Of a DNA stretch of 64,000 bases, positions 26,026 through 34,384 are shown in pieces. Under the pieces are notes generated by a model. It had not been told where the DNA came from. It did not search any database and saw only the letters and a list, made by a program, of their open reading frames with translations. Made by a program: the position numbers and the translations under genes. Position 1 is the first letter of the stretch. Each line of letters opens with the position of its first letter. The DNA is from Akkermansia muciniphila (lineage in GTDB: Bacteria; Verrucomicrobiota; Verrucomicrobiia; Limisphaerales; SXTU01): NCBI GenBank assembly GCA_945874145.1, contig CAMCFN010000008.1, forward strand, positions 25,605 through 89,604, given 5' to 3'.

Positions 26026-26801
26026 AGCAGCGCGAGCAGGCGGGTGAGCAGTAGGGTGAGGAAGAAGTTCGACATCAAAATCGCGATGGACGCATAGACC
26101 ACCGCCTCGGTGGTCGAGTGGCCCACGCCTTCCGCCCCCTGGCCGCAGTGCATGCCCTTGTAACAGCCCGTGGTCGCAATGATGCCGCCGAAGATGAGCG
26201 ACTTGATGAAACCCATCAGCACATCGCGATGATCGGTGAACCGCAGCATGTTCACGACGGAATAGCCCGGATCGATTTGCAGCAGATGAACGCCGACGAG
26301 ATACGCCGACAGGATGCCCATGGCCACGCTTTCAGCCGTCAACAGCGGCACGGCCAGCACTGTTGCCACCACGCGCGGCACGACCAGGTAATCAATCGGA
26401 TGGGCCGCCAGCGTCCGCAGCGCGTCCACCTGCTCCGTCACCTTCATCGTGCCCAGCTCTGCGGCCATGGACGCACCCACGCGGCCGGCCACCATCAACG
26501 CCGTCAGCACCGGCCCCAGCTCACCGCACATCGACACACTCACCACGGCGAGCGTCGCCGTATCCATCTTGACCTTGTGAAACTGAAAGTAGGTCTGCGC
26601 GCACAAGACCATGCCCGTAAAGGCCCCGGTCACGAGCACCACCGTCTGGGACTTCACCCCGATGAAATACATCTGCGCCACCAAATCCCGTCCAGACAGC
26701 CGCTGGGTCGCGAGGGAACGCACCACCTCCATCACCATGAGGCTGAACCGCCCCAGACCAGCCAGGACACCGCGAATTATTTGGACAGGAAGGTCGAGCA
26801 T
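26022..26801 (-). CDS. mlaE: Mla-type permease
   Basis: A 259-residue membrane permease of the MlaE/YrbE family. The diagnostic stretch GPVLTALMVAGRVGASMAAE is followed by LGTMKVTEQVDAL and FGGIIATTGCYKGMHCGQGA. About five hydrophobic segments span the inner membrane. It is the first gene of the mlaEFD set and probably leads the operon that continues through the PIN-TRAM and DUF2007 genes. Confidence 0.93.
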   Translation of the reverse strand: MLDLPVQIIRGVLAGLGRFSLMVMEVVRSLATQRLSGRDLVAQMYFIGVKSQTVVLVTGAFTGMVLCAQTYFQFHKVKMDTATLAVVSVSMCGELGPVLTALMVAGRVGASMAAELGTMKVTEQVDALRTLAAHPIDYLVVPRVVATVLAVPLLTAESVAMGILSAYLVGVHLLQIDPGYSVVNMLRFTDHRDVLMGFIKSLIFGGIIATTGCYKGMHCGQGAEGVGHSTTEAVVYASIAILMSNFFLTLLLTRLLALL

Positions 26802-26935
26802 GCCGCGCTCATGTCGGTAACAGACGTGTGTGGGACTAGCGAGACTTCACTGCATCAGATTTTCGATCTGAGACAGATCAATTTGCTGATGACCCAGCAC
26901 CGTGAGCACCACGCAGACCAGCGACCAACCAACGC

Positions 26936-28039
26936 TTACACGTTGAACTTGAAGAGCAGCACGTCTCCGTCTTTCACGACGTATTCCTTGCCTTCCATGC
27001 GATAGAGGCCCTTGTCCCGCGCCGCCGCCACCGAGCCGCAGTTCACCAGATCGTTGTAGGCAACGGTCTCTGCCTTGATGAAGCCGCGCTCGAAGTCGGA
27101 GTGGATGACGCCCGCCGCCTTGGGCGCGGTGTCGCCCGCGTGGATGGTCCACGCGCGGACTTCCTTCTCACCGGCCGTGAAGTAAGTGCGCAGGCCCAGC
27201 AGATGGTAGGTGCCTCGGATGAGCGCGCCCACGCCGCTCTCGTCCACGCCAAGCTCCTTCAGAAACGCCTTTGCCTCCTCGGGCGTGAGGTCAATCAAAT
27301 CACTCTCGATCTGCGCGCTGATGACGACCGCCTCGCAGGCCAGATGCGTCTTGGTGTAGTCGCGGACCTTCTGGACGTAGGCGTTCGACTCGGCGGTGGC
27401 GAGATCGGACTCCTTCACGTTGCACGCGAAGATGGTGGGCTTGTCCGTCAGCAGCCAGAACGTGCGCGAGATGACCTTCTCCTCGGGCGTCAGCTCCACC
27501 GAGAGCGCCAGCTTGCCGGCGTCGAGCACGGGTTCGAACTTCGCGAGCACCGCGTCCTCGGCGAGGGCGGCCTTGTCGCCGCGCTTCACGTCACGGGCCA
27601 CCTTCTCACGCCGCTTCTTCACGGAGTCGAGGTCGGCGAGGACCAGTTCGGTGTGGATGATCTCGATGTCGCGCACCGGGTCCACGTTGCCGGAGACGTG
27701 GTGGATGTCCGCATCCTCGAAGCAGCGCACCACCTGCACGATGGCGTCCACCTCGCGAATGTGCGTGAGGAACTTGTTGCCCAGGCCCTCGCCCGCGCTC
27801 GCGCCCTTCACGAGGCCGGCGATGTCCACAAACTCAACGGCGGCCGGGATGACGACGTTCGTCTTGGCAATCTTCTGGAGCACATACATCCGGTCGTCGG
27901 GGACGGTCACGACGCCGACGTTCGGGTCGATGGTGCAGAAGGGGTAATTGGCCGCCTCCGCCTTGCGGGTGCGGGTGACGGCGTTGAACAGGGTGGACTT
28001 GCCGACGTTGGGCAGTCCGACAATTCCAGCTTTGAGCAT
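26936..28039 (-). CDS. ychF: redox-regulated ATPase YchF
   Basis: A 367-residue Obg-family P-loop protein. It starts [16 protein letters not shown] with the P-loop at 8-15; the switch II segment is [17 protein letters not shown]. It has the NVKE sequence that replaces NKxD and gives ATP preference, and a C-terminal TGS domain (about 283-366). YchF/OLA1 binds ribosomes and responds to oxidative stress. The start at 28039 is universal for the family; the longer frame upstream is not conserved. It has no close operon partner. Confidence 0.95.
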   Translation of the reverse strand: MLKAGIVGLPNVGKSTLFNAVTRTRKAEAANYPFCTIDPNVGVVTVPDDRMYVLQKIAKTNVVIPAAVEFVDIAGLVKGASAGEGLGNKFLTHIREVDAIVQVVRCFEDADIHHVSGNVDPVRDIEIIHTELVLADLDSVKKRREKVARDVKRGDKAALAEDAVLAKFEPVLDAGKLALSVELTPEEKVISRTFWLLTDKPTIFACNVKESDLATAESNAYVQKVRDYTKTHLACEAVVISAQIESDLIDLTPEEAKAFLKELGVDESGVGALIRGTYHLLGLRTYFTAGEKEVRAWTIHAGDTAPKAAGVIHSDFERGFIKAETVAYNDLVNCGSVAAARDKGLYRMEGKEYVVKDGDVLLFKFNV

Positions 28040-28148
28040 AAGAGGGCGCAGAGCGTGCGCGGCAGCGGAGGCTTTGCAAGCGCAAAGGCAGCGCACAAAC
28101 AGCGTGACGGCCTGCGCGGTCTCGCCGCCGCTCTGCCGGGGTTGCGGG

Positions 28149-28177
28149 TTGACACACCATTGGTTTTCGCTCAAATG
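28149..28177 (+). promoter_or_regulatory. candidate promoter of the barrel protein gene
   Basis: TTGACA (28149-28154) is a perfect -35 box. A weak -10 CAAATG (28172-28177) follows after 17 bp, about 70 bp before the start codon. Confidence 0.3.
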
Positions 28178-28244
28178 TGCAACTGTCACCCACCTAAAGG
28201 CCACCGACGTGGCTTTTGCATCACCCACACACAAACCTATCATC

Positions 28245-28823
28245 ATGAAACGTAACTCAATCGTGCGGTTCAGTGCCGCCTTCACCTCCGCACTCGCGAT
28301 CACGTACCTCTGGACGGCAAGCGCCACCGCTGGTGCCGAGGAGTCCGTGCGCCAGCAAAAGTTCGAGGTTTTCGGCGCAAGCCAGTGGACCACATCGGGA
28401 AAGATCAGCAACTTCCGGTTCTCAGACAACTTCGTGGGCGGCCTCGGCCTAGGCTACAACTTCACGGACCAGATCAACGTGAACACCGATGTGATGTTCT
28501 CTCGCGTGAACCTGGCCTCGCAGAGCACGGGAGTGAAGCTGGACGCCAACCACATCGCGGCCCATGTGAACCTCGACTACTACCTGTTCAAAAGCGCACT
28601 GACTCCATTCGTGACGGGCGGGGTCGGCGTGGACAGCTACGACGGCAGCCAAGGTCTCACCACGATTTCGAAGACGGAACTTTCCTACAAGGTGGGCGGC
28701 GGCCTGCGCTGGGATCTCACCAAGCACATTTTCGTGAAGGGCTTGTATCGCGCGGCGTGGGCGGACATCCGCAAAACCGACAGTGCCCATACCATCTCCC
28801 TGATGCTCGGCGTCAAGTTCTGA
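28245..28823 (+). CDS. small outer-membrane beta-barrel protein
   Basis: A 192-residue protein with a signal peptide (about residues 1-30, ending ASATAGA). Alternating hydrophobic/polar strands follow, such as FVGGLGLGYNF, VNLDYYLFKSALTPFVTG and YKVGGGLRWDL, and the chain ends LMLGVKF with the terminal aromatic typical of BAM substrates. It is likely an 8-stranded OmpA/OmpW-like barrel (OMP_b-brl fold). Ligand and role are unknown. The start at 28245 places the signal peptide correctly. A strong hairpin terminator follows. Confidence 0.85.
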   Translation: MKRNSIVRFSAAFTSALAITYLWTASATAGAEESVRQQKFEVFGASQWTTSGKISNFRFSDNFVGGLGLGYNFTDQINVNTDVMFSRVNLASQSTGVKLDANHIAAHVNLDYYLFKSALTPFVTGGVGVDSYDGSQGLTTISKTELSYKVGGGLRWDLTKHIFVKGLYRAAWADIRKTDSAHTISLMLGVKF

Positions 28824-28873
28824 GCCGGAGCACAGCAGCCCTCCAGCACTAAAAAGGGCTTCGTGCGCAAAGG

Positions 28874-28905
28874 AAAAGCCGCTCCAGCTTCCCGGAGCGG
28901 CTTTT
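28874..28905. terminator. bidirectional rho-independent terminator
   Basis: AAAAGCCGCTCC (28874-28885) pairs perfectly with GGAGCGGCTTTT (28894-28905) across an 8-nt loop, with T-tracts on both strands. It lies between the convergent barrel-protein and xylA genes and can serve both. Confidence 0.88.
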
Positions 28906-28973
28906 GAAGGAGTTCGCCTCGTGACTCGGGCGGCTTGCAGGGGAGGCAGCGCGGCAACGCGGCCCTACCGCGC

Positions 28974-30284
28974 TCAGATGAACTCGTTGATCAAGTTCTC
29001 GAGGTATTCCTGCCGGCCGCTTTCGAGTTCGGGCTCGCCTTGCTTGAGGGCGTGGGCTTCGAGCTGCTTGAAGCTGGTCTTGCCCTTCTCGATGTCCTTG
29101 CCGATGCCGGCATCCCAACTGCGGTAGCGGTTCTCCACGAAGTCGGCCAGCCGCCCGTCGGCGCGGATGGCGGCGGCGATCTTCAGCCCGCGAGCGAAGG
29201 CGTCCATGCCGCCGATGTGCGCGTGGAAGAGGTCGATGGGCTCAAAGCTCTCGCGGCGCACCTTGGCGTCGAAGTTTACGCCGCCCGTGGTGAAGCCGCC
29301 GTATTTGAGCATGCTGAGCATGCACTGCGTGGTGAGGTAGATGTCCGTCGGGAACTGGTCGGTGTCCCAGCCGAGCATGAGGTCGCCCGTGTTGGCGTCG
29401 ATGGAGCCGAGCGCCCCGGCGGCACCGGCGACTTCCATCTCGTGCTGCATGGAGTGGCCGGCGAGCGTGGCGTGATTGGTCTCCAAGTTCAGCTTGAGGT
29501 GGTCGATCAGGTCGTATTCGCGGAGGAAGTTCAGGCACGCGGCGGCGTCGGAGTCGTATTGGTGCTTGGTGGGTTCCTTGGGCTTGGGCTCGATGTAGAA
29601 CTGGCCCTTGAAGCCGATTTCCTTGGCGTAGGCGACGGCGAGGTGGAGGAACTTGGCGAGGTGCTCAAGCTCGCGCTTCATGTTGGTGTTCCAGAGGGTG
29701 CTGTAGCCTTCGCGGCCGCCCCAGAAGGTGTAGCCTTCGCCGCCCAGTTCGTGGGTGACTTCGAGGGCTTTCTTCACCTGCGCGGCGGCATAGGCAAAGA
29801 CGTCCGCGCTGCAACTGGTGGCCGCGCCATGGGCGTAGCGGGGATGGGCGAAGAGCTGGGCGGTGCCCCAGAGGAGTTTCACGCCGGTCTTCTTCTGCTG
29901 CGCCTTCAGGAGCTTGGTGATGGTGTCGAGGTATTGGTTCGACTGCTTGAGGTTCTTGCCGTGGGGGGCGACATCGCGGTCGTGGAACGCGTAATAGGGC
30001 GCGCCAAGCTTCTCGCAAATCTCGAAGAACACCGGGACGCGGGCCTTGGCGAGATCAATGCCGCTGAGGCCGGCTTCCCAAGGCCGCTGGGCCGTGCCCC
30101 AGCCGAACATGTCCGTGCCGTTGCCACACATCGTGTGCCAATACACGACGGAGAAGCGCAGGTGATCGCGCATGCTCCTGCCCTCGACCAGCTCGTCGGC
30201 GTTGTAGTGCTTGAAGGCGAGCGGGTTCTTGGAGTGCGGGCCTTCGTAGGAGATTTTTGGAACAGCAGGAAACGCGGCGGGCAT
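28974..30284 (-). CDS. xylA: xylose isomerase
   Basis: A 436-residue class II xylose isomerase converting D-xylose to D-xylulose. Signatures include [15 protein letters not shown], the catalytic-His segment [22 protein letters not shown], the metal-ligand segments [15 protein letters not shown] and [13 protein letters not shown], and the C-terminal [14 protein letters not shown]. The start at 30284 ([10 protein letters not shown]) matches class II enzymes; a longer frame to 30386 enters repeat-bearing spacer. No xylB, xylR or transporter is in the window, so regulation is not visible. Confidence 0.96.
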   Translation of the reverse strand: MPAAFPAVPKISYEGPHSKNPLAFKHYNADELVEGRSMRDHLRFSVVYWHTMCGNGTDMFGWGTAQRPWEAGLSGIDLAKARVPVFFEICEKLGAPYYAFHDRDVAPHGKNLKQSNQYLDTITKLLKAQQKKTGVKLLWGTAQLFAHPRYAHGAATSCSADVFAYAAAQVKKALEVTHELGGEGYTFWGGREGYSTLWNTNMKRELEHLAKFLHLAVAYAKEIGFKGQFYIEPKPKEPTKHQYDSDAAACLNFLREYDLIDHLKLNLETNHATLAGHSMQHEMEVAGAAGALGSIDANTGDLMLGWDTDQFPTDIYLTTQCMLSMLKYGGFTTGGVNFDAKVRRESFEPIDLFHAHIGGMDAFARGLKIAAAIRADGRLADFVENRYRSWDAGIGKDIEKGKTSFKQLEAHALKQGEPELESGRQEYLENLINEFI

Positions 30285-30445
30285 GGCTTCGGAATGTTGT
30301 TTGATTGTTTGACCGGGAACGCGGGTGCGCACCATGGCTCCAGCGTCGAGGGGTGGATTGCTAGTGGAATCGTTTTGCCCGCGCAAGCTTGGATTGGCGG
30401 GCAGGCCCAGCAGGCGCGGTTTGACCCGAATGCCAACGAACCGGG

Positions 30446-30561
30446 GCGCGGTTGTGTGCGGAGCACCAGCCGCAGCAAGTTGAATAGCTCTGCAGCGTCT
30501 GGGTTTGCCAGTGGTGCCGGGCCAGTGTGACCGCTGCGGCTGGTTTGCGACACAGCCGCGC
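30446..30561 (+). repeat. 116-bp palindromic repeat, copy A
   Basis: The ends are inverted repeats (left GCGCGGTTGTGT, right ACACAGCCGCGC). The interior carries CACCAGCCGCAGCA on the left and GCTGCGGCTGG on the right. A second copy of the same length and orientation is at 41371-41486, sharing TTGCCAGnGGTGnCGGGC and GCGACACAGCCGCGC. Confidence 0.85.
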
Positions 30562-30610
30562 CGCGGGAGCGGTATCCGAATGCGCCAATGCCTTGACGTG
30601 GCGAAATTGC

Positions 30611-30640
30611 TTGTCGGCTCTTTTTGTCACTGCGTAATGT
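30611..30640 (+). promoter_or_regulatory. candidate promoter of tRNA-Phe
   Basis: TTGTCG (30611-30616) and TAATGT (30635-30640) are separated by 18 bp. The tRNA begins about 95 bp downstream of the -10 box. The call is tentative. Confidence 0.3.
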
Positions 30641-30734
30641 GTCCTCGCTGAACGGCGGCACGCGCGTCAAGTGGCGCGGCGCAACCGGTGTTCGGCGGCG
30701 TCCGCCCTGTGGACGCGGTCAGCTTCGCTGGCAT

Positions 30735-30810
30735 GGCTGTGTAGCTCAGTTGGTAGAGCAGCGGATTGAAAATCCGCGTGTCGCCGGTTCAATTCCGGCC
30801 GCAGCCACCA
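30735..30810 (+). tRNA. tRNA-Phe (anticodon GAA)
   Basis: A complete 76-nt cloverleaf including an encoded CCA end. The acceptor GGCTGTG pairs with CGCAGCC with one G-T wobble, the D-arm holds AGCTCAGTTGGTAGAGC, the anticodon loop is TTGAAAA within GCGGA/TCCGC, and the T-loop is TTCAATT. The decayed genomic island starts at the next base, so this is the likely integration target. Confidence 0.97.
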
Positions 30811-30871
30811 CTTCCAATTTAACCCAATAAAATCAAGGTGTTTAAGCACTTTGAGGGTTTTCAAAAAGCCC

Positions 30872-30894
30872 CACTGCTAACGCCCACTGCTAAC
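30872..30894 (+). repeat. CACTGCTAAC direct repeats near the island end
   Basis: CACTGCTAAC occurs at 30872-30881 and 30885-30894, 13 bp apart, about 60 bp inside the island. A third ACTGCTAAC lies on the minus strand at 37460-37468. Position and spacing would suit integrase arm-type sites. Confidence 0.4.
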
Positions 30895-30983
30895 ACTTCC
30901 ACTGATTTCAGGGACGTTTAAGGGTGTCAACTAGGGCTGGCTCCTTCTTTCCTCCACCGACTCCCAAACAGCCCGCCACTCCG

Positions 30984-31520
30984 TCATTCTGCGACCACCG
31001 GCACGTCGATGGGATGCCCCTCGCCTTGCCGGCGGGCCGCCTCCCGGAGCTGCCCAATGAGCCCGATGACCACCAGCGGGCGCTCGGCAGGGGTCTCGTC
31101 CATCCGTAGCAGCTTTGTGCTGACTTGCACTGGGACCTGCCACGCGCTGATAAGTTCCTTCAACGCCTGCGTGTCATTCGCGGCCACGAGTTTCTTTGCC
31201 CGCTGGATTTGGTCCAGCCACCCTTCGGACTCATCCAGCATCCGCTCGCGCAGCCTCGTCGCCCGCTCGGCAAGGGTTTCGGCCTTGGCCGTGGTCAATT
31301 GGTCAAGCCGCTGGTCCAGCTTTTGGTCAAGTTGGGTCACGGCCAGCCGCCACTTCTCGCGCTTGCATCGGGAGGACACCGCGCCCGCACCCAGGCCGTG
31401 GCGCTTCGCCAGCTCCGCGCAACTGCCCAAGCCCTGCTGATACTCCTCCCGCACGCGCAGCCAGACAGACGTGGGCGTGCGCTGCTTCCTGCTCGGTGAC
31501 GGATTCGCTAGATTTGCCAT
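30984..31520 (-). CDS. HTH terminase-small-subunit-like protein
   Basis: A 178-residue protein with an N-terminal helix-turn-helix: WLRVREEYQQGLGSCAELAK, then HGLGAGAVSSRCKREKW, as in phage terminase small subunits and related DNA-binding proteins. The remainder is a charged helical region (LDQKLDQRLDQLTTAKAETL) likely to form a coiled coil, followed by a beta-rich end. No terminase large subunit or capsid gene accompanies it, so it may be a relic or serve as a regulator. The start is taken at 31520 (MANLANPSPS); an ATG at 31538 is possible. Confidence 0.6.
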   Translation of the reverse strand: MANLANPSPSRKQRTPTSVWLRVREEYQQGLGSCAELAKRHGLGAGAVSSRCKREKWRLAVTQLDQKLDQRLDQLTTAKAETLAERATRLRERMLDESEGWLDQIQRAKKLVAANDTQALKELISAWQVPVQVSTKLLRMDETPAERPLVVIGLIGQLREAARRQGEGHPIDVPVVAE

Positions 31521-31645
31521 GCGCGAGTGTAGCGTCAATTCGGGCCGTGCGAAAGTCCGCCATCAGCAAACCCCGGCGGTTGCCTTGCCAGCCCCTCCGC
31601 TCCGGTGAAAGCATCGCTGTGCCTCAAAAGGACACGGCCCTTGTG

Positions 31646-31666
31646 GTGACACTTTCAAGGTGTTAC
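31646..31666 (+). promoter_or_regulatory. candidate operator of the Phd/PIN module
   Basis: GTGACAC (31646-31652) and GTGTTAC (31660-31666) form an imperfect palindrome, with 8 of 10 pairs matching and T/C differences at the rest. It is 10 bp upstream of the antitoxin GTG, the expected place for antitoxin autoregulation. Confidence 0.5.
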
Positions 31667-31675
31667 TTTCCGTCC

Positions 31676-31924
31676 GTGAGCACCATCACGGCAAAGCAGT
31701 TGCACCAAGAGACGAAGGCCGTCCTTAACCAGCTTGAGCAGGGCGAGTCCTTGGTCATCACGCGCAATGGCCGCGCCATCGGGCGCATCGAGCCGATGAC
31801 CGCCGCCGAGCAACCCGGCTGGAATGACATCATGGGCGAGGTGTGGCGGGCGCAGAAGACCATCAAGGTCGCCGACCGCGTGCCCAATCCCGTCTTGCAG
31901 GAGCGTCAACGCCGCCGCCGGTGA
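31676..31924 (+). CDS. Phd/YefM-type antitoxin
   Basis: An 82-residue antitoxin starting with GTG. The N-terminal half (STITAKQLHQETKAVLNQLE, then VITRNGRAIGRIEP) is the Phd/YefM DNA-binding fold; the C-terminal half is a charged segment that would bind the toxin. It overlaps the PIN toxin gene by 4 bp (GTGA), the usual coupled arrangement. A palindrome upstream may be its own operator. It is one of three toxin-antitoxin modules on the island. Confidence 0.82.
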   Translation: MSTITAKQLHQETKAVLNQLEQGESLVITRNGRAIGRIEPMTAAEQPGWNDIMGEVWRAQKTIKVADRVPNPVLQERQRRRR

Positions 31925-32349
31925 GAATCTACGCCGACACCTCCTCGCTGATTGCGTGGTTTCACCCGGCGGACGAGTTCGCTTTGGTGGTGACTTCGTG
32001 GTGCCGTGAGCGCTCGCCGGACTTCTGCTGGAATCCTCTGCTCCGCGTTGAACTGCGCCACAATCTCCGGCGGCTTTCGGGCAGCTACGCTGCGGCCGCA
32101 TGGCACGCCTACCGGGCCAGCGAAACCACCCAGCGACTCAAGCTGGGCATCCATCGCCTCCCCGACCTGCTGGAATGGGGCGATGAGTTGAGCGCCCGCC
32201 ACGCGCAGGCTGTGACCGCCGGCACTTGGGATTTTGTTCACGTCGCCGCCGCGCAGCATGCCCGCGCCGAGGTCTTCATCACCTGCGATGTCGCACAGGC
32301 GGAACTGGCCCGCCTCGCCGGCCTGTCAGATGTGCATCTCTTCAAGTAG
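31921..32349 (+). CDS. PIN-domain ribonuclease toxin (VapC-like)
   Basis: A 142-residue PIN protein starting with GTG. The first strand RIYADTSSLIAWF carries Asp6, an acidic Glu follows near NPLLRVELRHNL, and the C-terminal DFVHVAAAQHARAEVFITCD carries further acidic positions. VapC toxins cut tRNA or rRNA. It overlaps its Phd-type antitoxin by 4 bp. It is followed by about 300 bp without a supported gene, ending in a terminator that serves the opposite strand. Confidence 0.83.
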   Translation: MRIYADTSSLIAWFHPADEFALVVTSWCRERSPDFCWNPLLRVELRHNLRRLSGSYAAAAWHAYRASETTQRLKLGIHRLPDLLEWGDELSARHAQAVTAGTWDFVHVAAAQHARAEVFITCDVAQAELARLAGLSDVHLFK

Positions 32350-32651
32350 GCGGAATGCGGTTCACCGGGCTGACAAAGTGAGCGTCGCGATGAGGCAATG
32401 CGGCGGCTCCGCCGAACCCGCCCCCCCAGCTTCGCCCGCAGCCGATTCTTGATGGCTTCTATCCGGGCTTGGCCCAACGCCGGCCCAGATCCTCGTCCTG
32501 CTGCTTGCGTTCGCTGGTTATTAGCTCCCGGCCTTCCGCACCGCAACAAGTGTCAGGTGGAAAAGATTTCTTGTCCGGCCCTTCCCTCCCCCAAAACCCC
32601 CGACCCCCCCCAAAAGGGTGCTTTCGGGGGTTTCGCCGCTTTTGGGGCGGG
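32350..32651. other. 302-bp spacer between PIN toxin and DUF3987 gene
   Basis: I see no gene I can support. The right part holds a strong terminator hairpin for the convergent DUF3987 gene; the left part shows no motif I recognise. Confidence 0.55.
32593..32633 (-). terminator. terminator of the island replication genes
   Basis: A perfect 10-bp stem: AAACCCCCGA (32594-32603) with TCGGGGGTTT (32624-32633). On the minus strand it ends in TTTT, about 20 bp after the DUF3987 stop. Confidence 0.7.
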
Positions 32652-34226
32652 TTATCTGTCCGCGAGGCTCGCCAGCCTGAGGAATGGGCTGGGGCGTCCG
32701 CCGGTGTCTTCCTTCCGCTCCACGGTGAACCGCTCCGCGAACTGTACGGCAAGGGCGTGGACTTCCTCCGGTTGGAAGCCGTGGCTCTTGTCGAGGTTAC
32801 GGAGCGTTTCCTTGCCGCCCGGCTTGCTGGCGATCAGGACGTGGAGTTCCTCCGCGCGCTTGGCTCGTTTCTGCATCCGGGCCGCGTTGGTGATTTGCAG
32901 AGCGGAGCGGGCGCACCAGCGCATGAGGTCCACCGCACGCGCGGCTTGCTCGCCGGTGAGTTCCTGAGCTTCAAGGTAGTCGGCCACGCATAGCCCGATG
33001 GCGAGGCGGATGGCGTTCTCGCGCCAGCGGCCAAGCTCCGCCTCCATGTCCCGAAACTCGCCGCGCCGGAGCCGCACGCCATCGTTGTGGAACTGCCCGA
33101 AGACTTCGCGGGCTTCGGGCGTGCAAACGATGCGGTGCGACTTCCCGGCAAGTGCTTCACGCCGCGCGAGGATGCTGCGAATGAGTTGGCTCCATGCGGC
33201 CTCCGCCGTCTCGCCCACGCGCTGCGCGATGCCGTCGTCTTCCTGCGGCTCCGTCTCCACGGTGAACGTGAGCAGCCGGGCCGTCATGCCGCGCTCGAAG
33301 GCTTCCTCGTTTCCCATGAGTTCGCGGAGGATGGACGGTTGCACCAGCAGGAGCATCGCGAGGCAGGGCGTGATCTGGCAGACGCCGCGCCCGATACGGT
33401 CGCTCCGCCACGGCTCCACGGTGTAGCCGGAGAGGTAAAGGTCGAGGTCCGCCTTGTCGTCTCCGCGATACTTGCCCAAGAGGACACGGACGGTTTCCCC
33501 GCCCTCCGCCGAGTAGCAGAACAGGCCGGGATTGTTCTGGGCAAACTGCGCGGCCATGGCCTCGCTCGTGGCGTTGCCCAGCCAATACGTCGGCAGCGCG
33601 GACAGCAGCGGTTCAATCTCCGCGAGCCGCTCGTGAGCCTGTTCCAGTTCGCGCCGGGTTTCCGCCCTCTCCGGTTCGCCCATCGTCTTCTTGTCCCTGC
33701 CCCGGCCGGTCTGGCCGGTGGCGAGTTCGTTCACCAGCACGCCCACGCGCTTTTCGAGGATGGCCTTGTCCGTCTTCAAGCCGGGGAGCTGGTGCTGCTT
33801 GAAGGCCGCTTCGAGTTCGGCGGAGGCTTCGAGCAAGGGGCGCACGATCGCGTTCGCCACGCTGCACTTGCCGGAGGACTTCGGGGCGGCGGGAATGATG
33901 TAGAGGTTCCCGTGGCAGTCTTTGCCGTCCACCGCTCCGGTGAGCGTGTAGGCGTTGCCTAGCGCGCCGCTGACGATGCCCACGGCGCACATGGCCGGTA
34001 ACTGCACCGGGACACGGTGGACGTTTGCCAGGTCCGCCGCGATGGCGCGGAGGGACGGACTGAGCGCGTGCAGGGGAAACTTGCCCGGCTCCAAGTCCGG
34101 CGGGCCACTGTCCGCTTGCGCCGGGGTGGCGCGTGTGGTTATTTTTGCGCTGTGAACATTCGGTGTCTCGCGCGGTGTGGCTGGCAGGCCGCCCGCGCTT
34201 TTCGTTTTCAAGGGTAGGGTTTTCAT
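32652..34226 (-). CDS. DUF3987 primase-helicase-associated protein
   Basis: A 524-residue DUF3987 protein, a family found with primases on integrative elements and phages and thought to act in replication. An N-terminal Pro-rich stretch is followed by AALANVH-type helices, a P-loop-like sequence APKSSGKCSVANAIV (Lys120, with Cys where Ser/Thr is usual), and a long charged helix (REL-EQAHERLAEIEPLL). The middle has GLFCYSAEGGETVRVLLGKY. Its ATG overlaps the stop of the downstream primase reading frame by 4 bp, tying the two genes together even though the primase is frameshifted. Confidence 0.82.
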   Translation of the reverse strand: MKTLPLKTKSAGGLPATPRETPNVHSAKITTRATPAQADSGPPDLEPGKFPLHALSPSLRAIAADLANVHRVPVQLPAMCAVGIVSGALGNAYTLTGAVDGKDCHGNLYIIPAAPKSSGKCSVANAIVRPLLEASAELEAAFKQHQLPGLKTDKAILEKRVGVLVNELATGQTGRGRDKKTMGEPERAETRRELEQAHERLAEIEPLLSALPTYWLGNATSEAMAAQFAQNNPGLFCYSAEGGETVRVLLGKYRGDDKADLDLYLSGYTVEPWRSDRIGRGVCQITPCLAMLLLVQPSILRELMGNEEAFERGMTARLLTFTVETEPQEDDGIAQRVGETAEAAWSQLIRSILARREALAGKSHRIVCTPEAREVFGQFHNDGVRLRRGEFRDMEAELGRWRENAIRLAIGLCVADYLEAQELTGEQAARAVDLMRWCARSALQITNAARMQKRAKRAEELHVLIASKPGGKETLRNLDKSHGFQPEEVHALAVQFAERFTVERKEDTGGRPSPFLRLASLADR

Positions 34227-34384
34227 CCGGGAATCAGGTCTTCCAGTTGGGATTGGTCTTCGGGGCGGAGGCGGGTGCAGTCGTTCAAGTCCTTCACGGG
34301 GGCACCGTCGGCCATGAGCAGGCCGGTGAAGTCGGCGGCGTCCACGGTCGCACCCACGCCTTCAAGTTGTGCTGCCGTGCGCCA
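34223..34384 (-). pseudogene. C-terminal remnant of the frameshifted primase
   Basis: After the primase frame is lost near 34375-34395, a second frame continues RTAAQLEGVGATVDAADF and then GLLMADGAPVKDLNDC to a stop at 34223. This looks like the missing end of a Toprim-type primase (family members typically read ..KDLNDAL..). Its TGA overlaps the DUF3987 ATG by 4 bp, as expected for the original gene end. Confidence 0.65.

Larger units (their letters stand above)
30285..30734. other. 450-bp spacer between xylA and tRNA-Phe
   Basis: I see no supported gene here. The spacer holds a 116-bp palindromic repeat (30446-30561) and a possible promoter for the tRNA. Confidence 0.6.
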
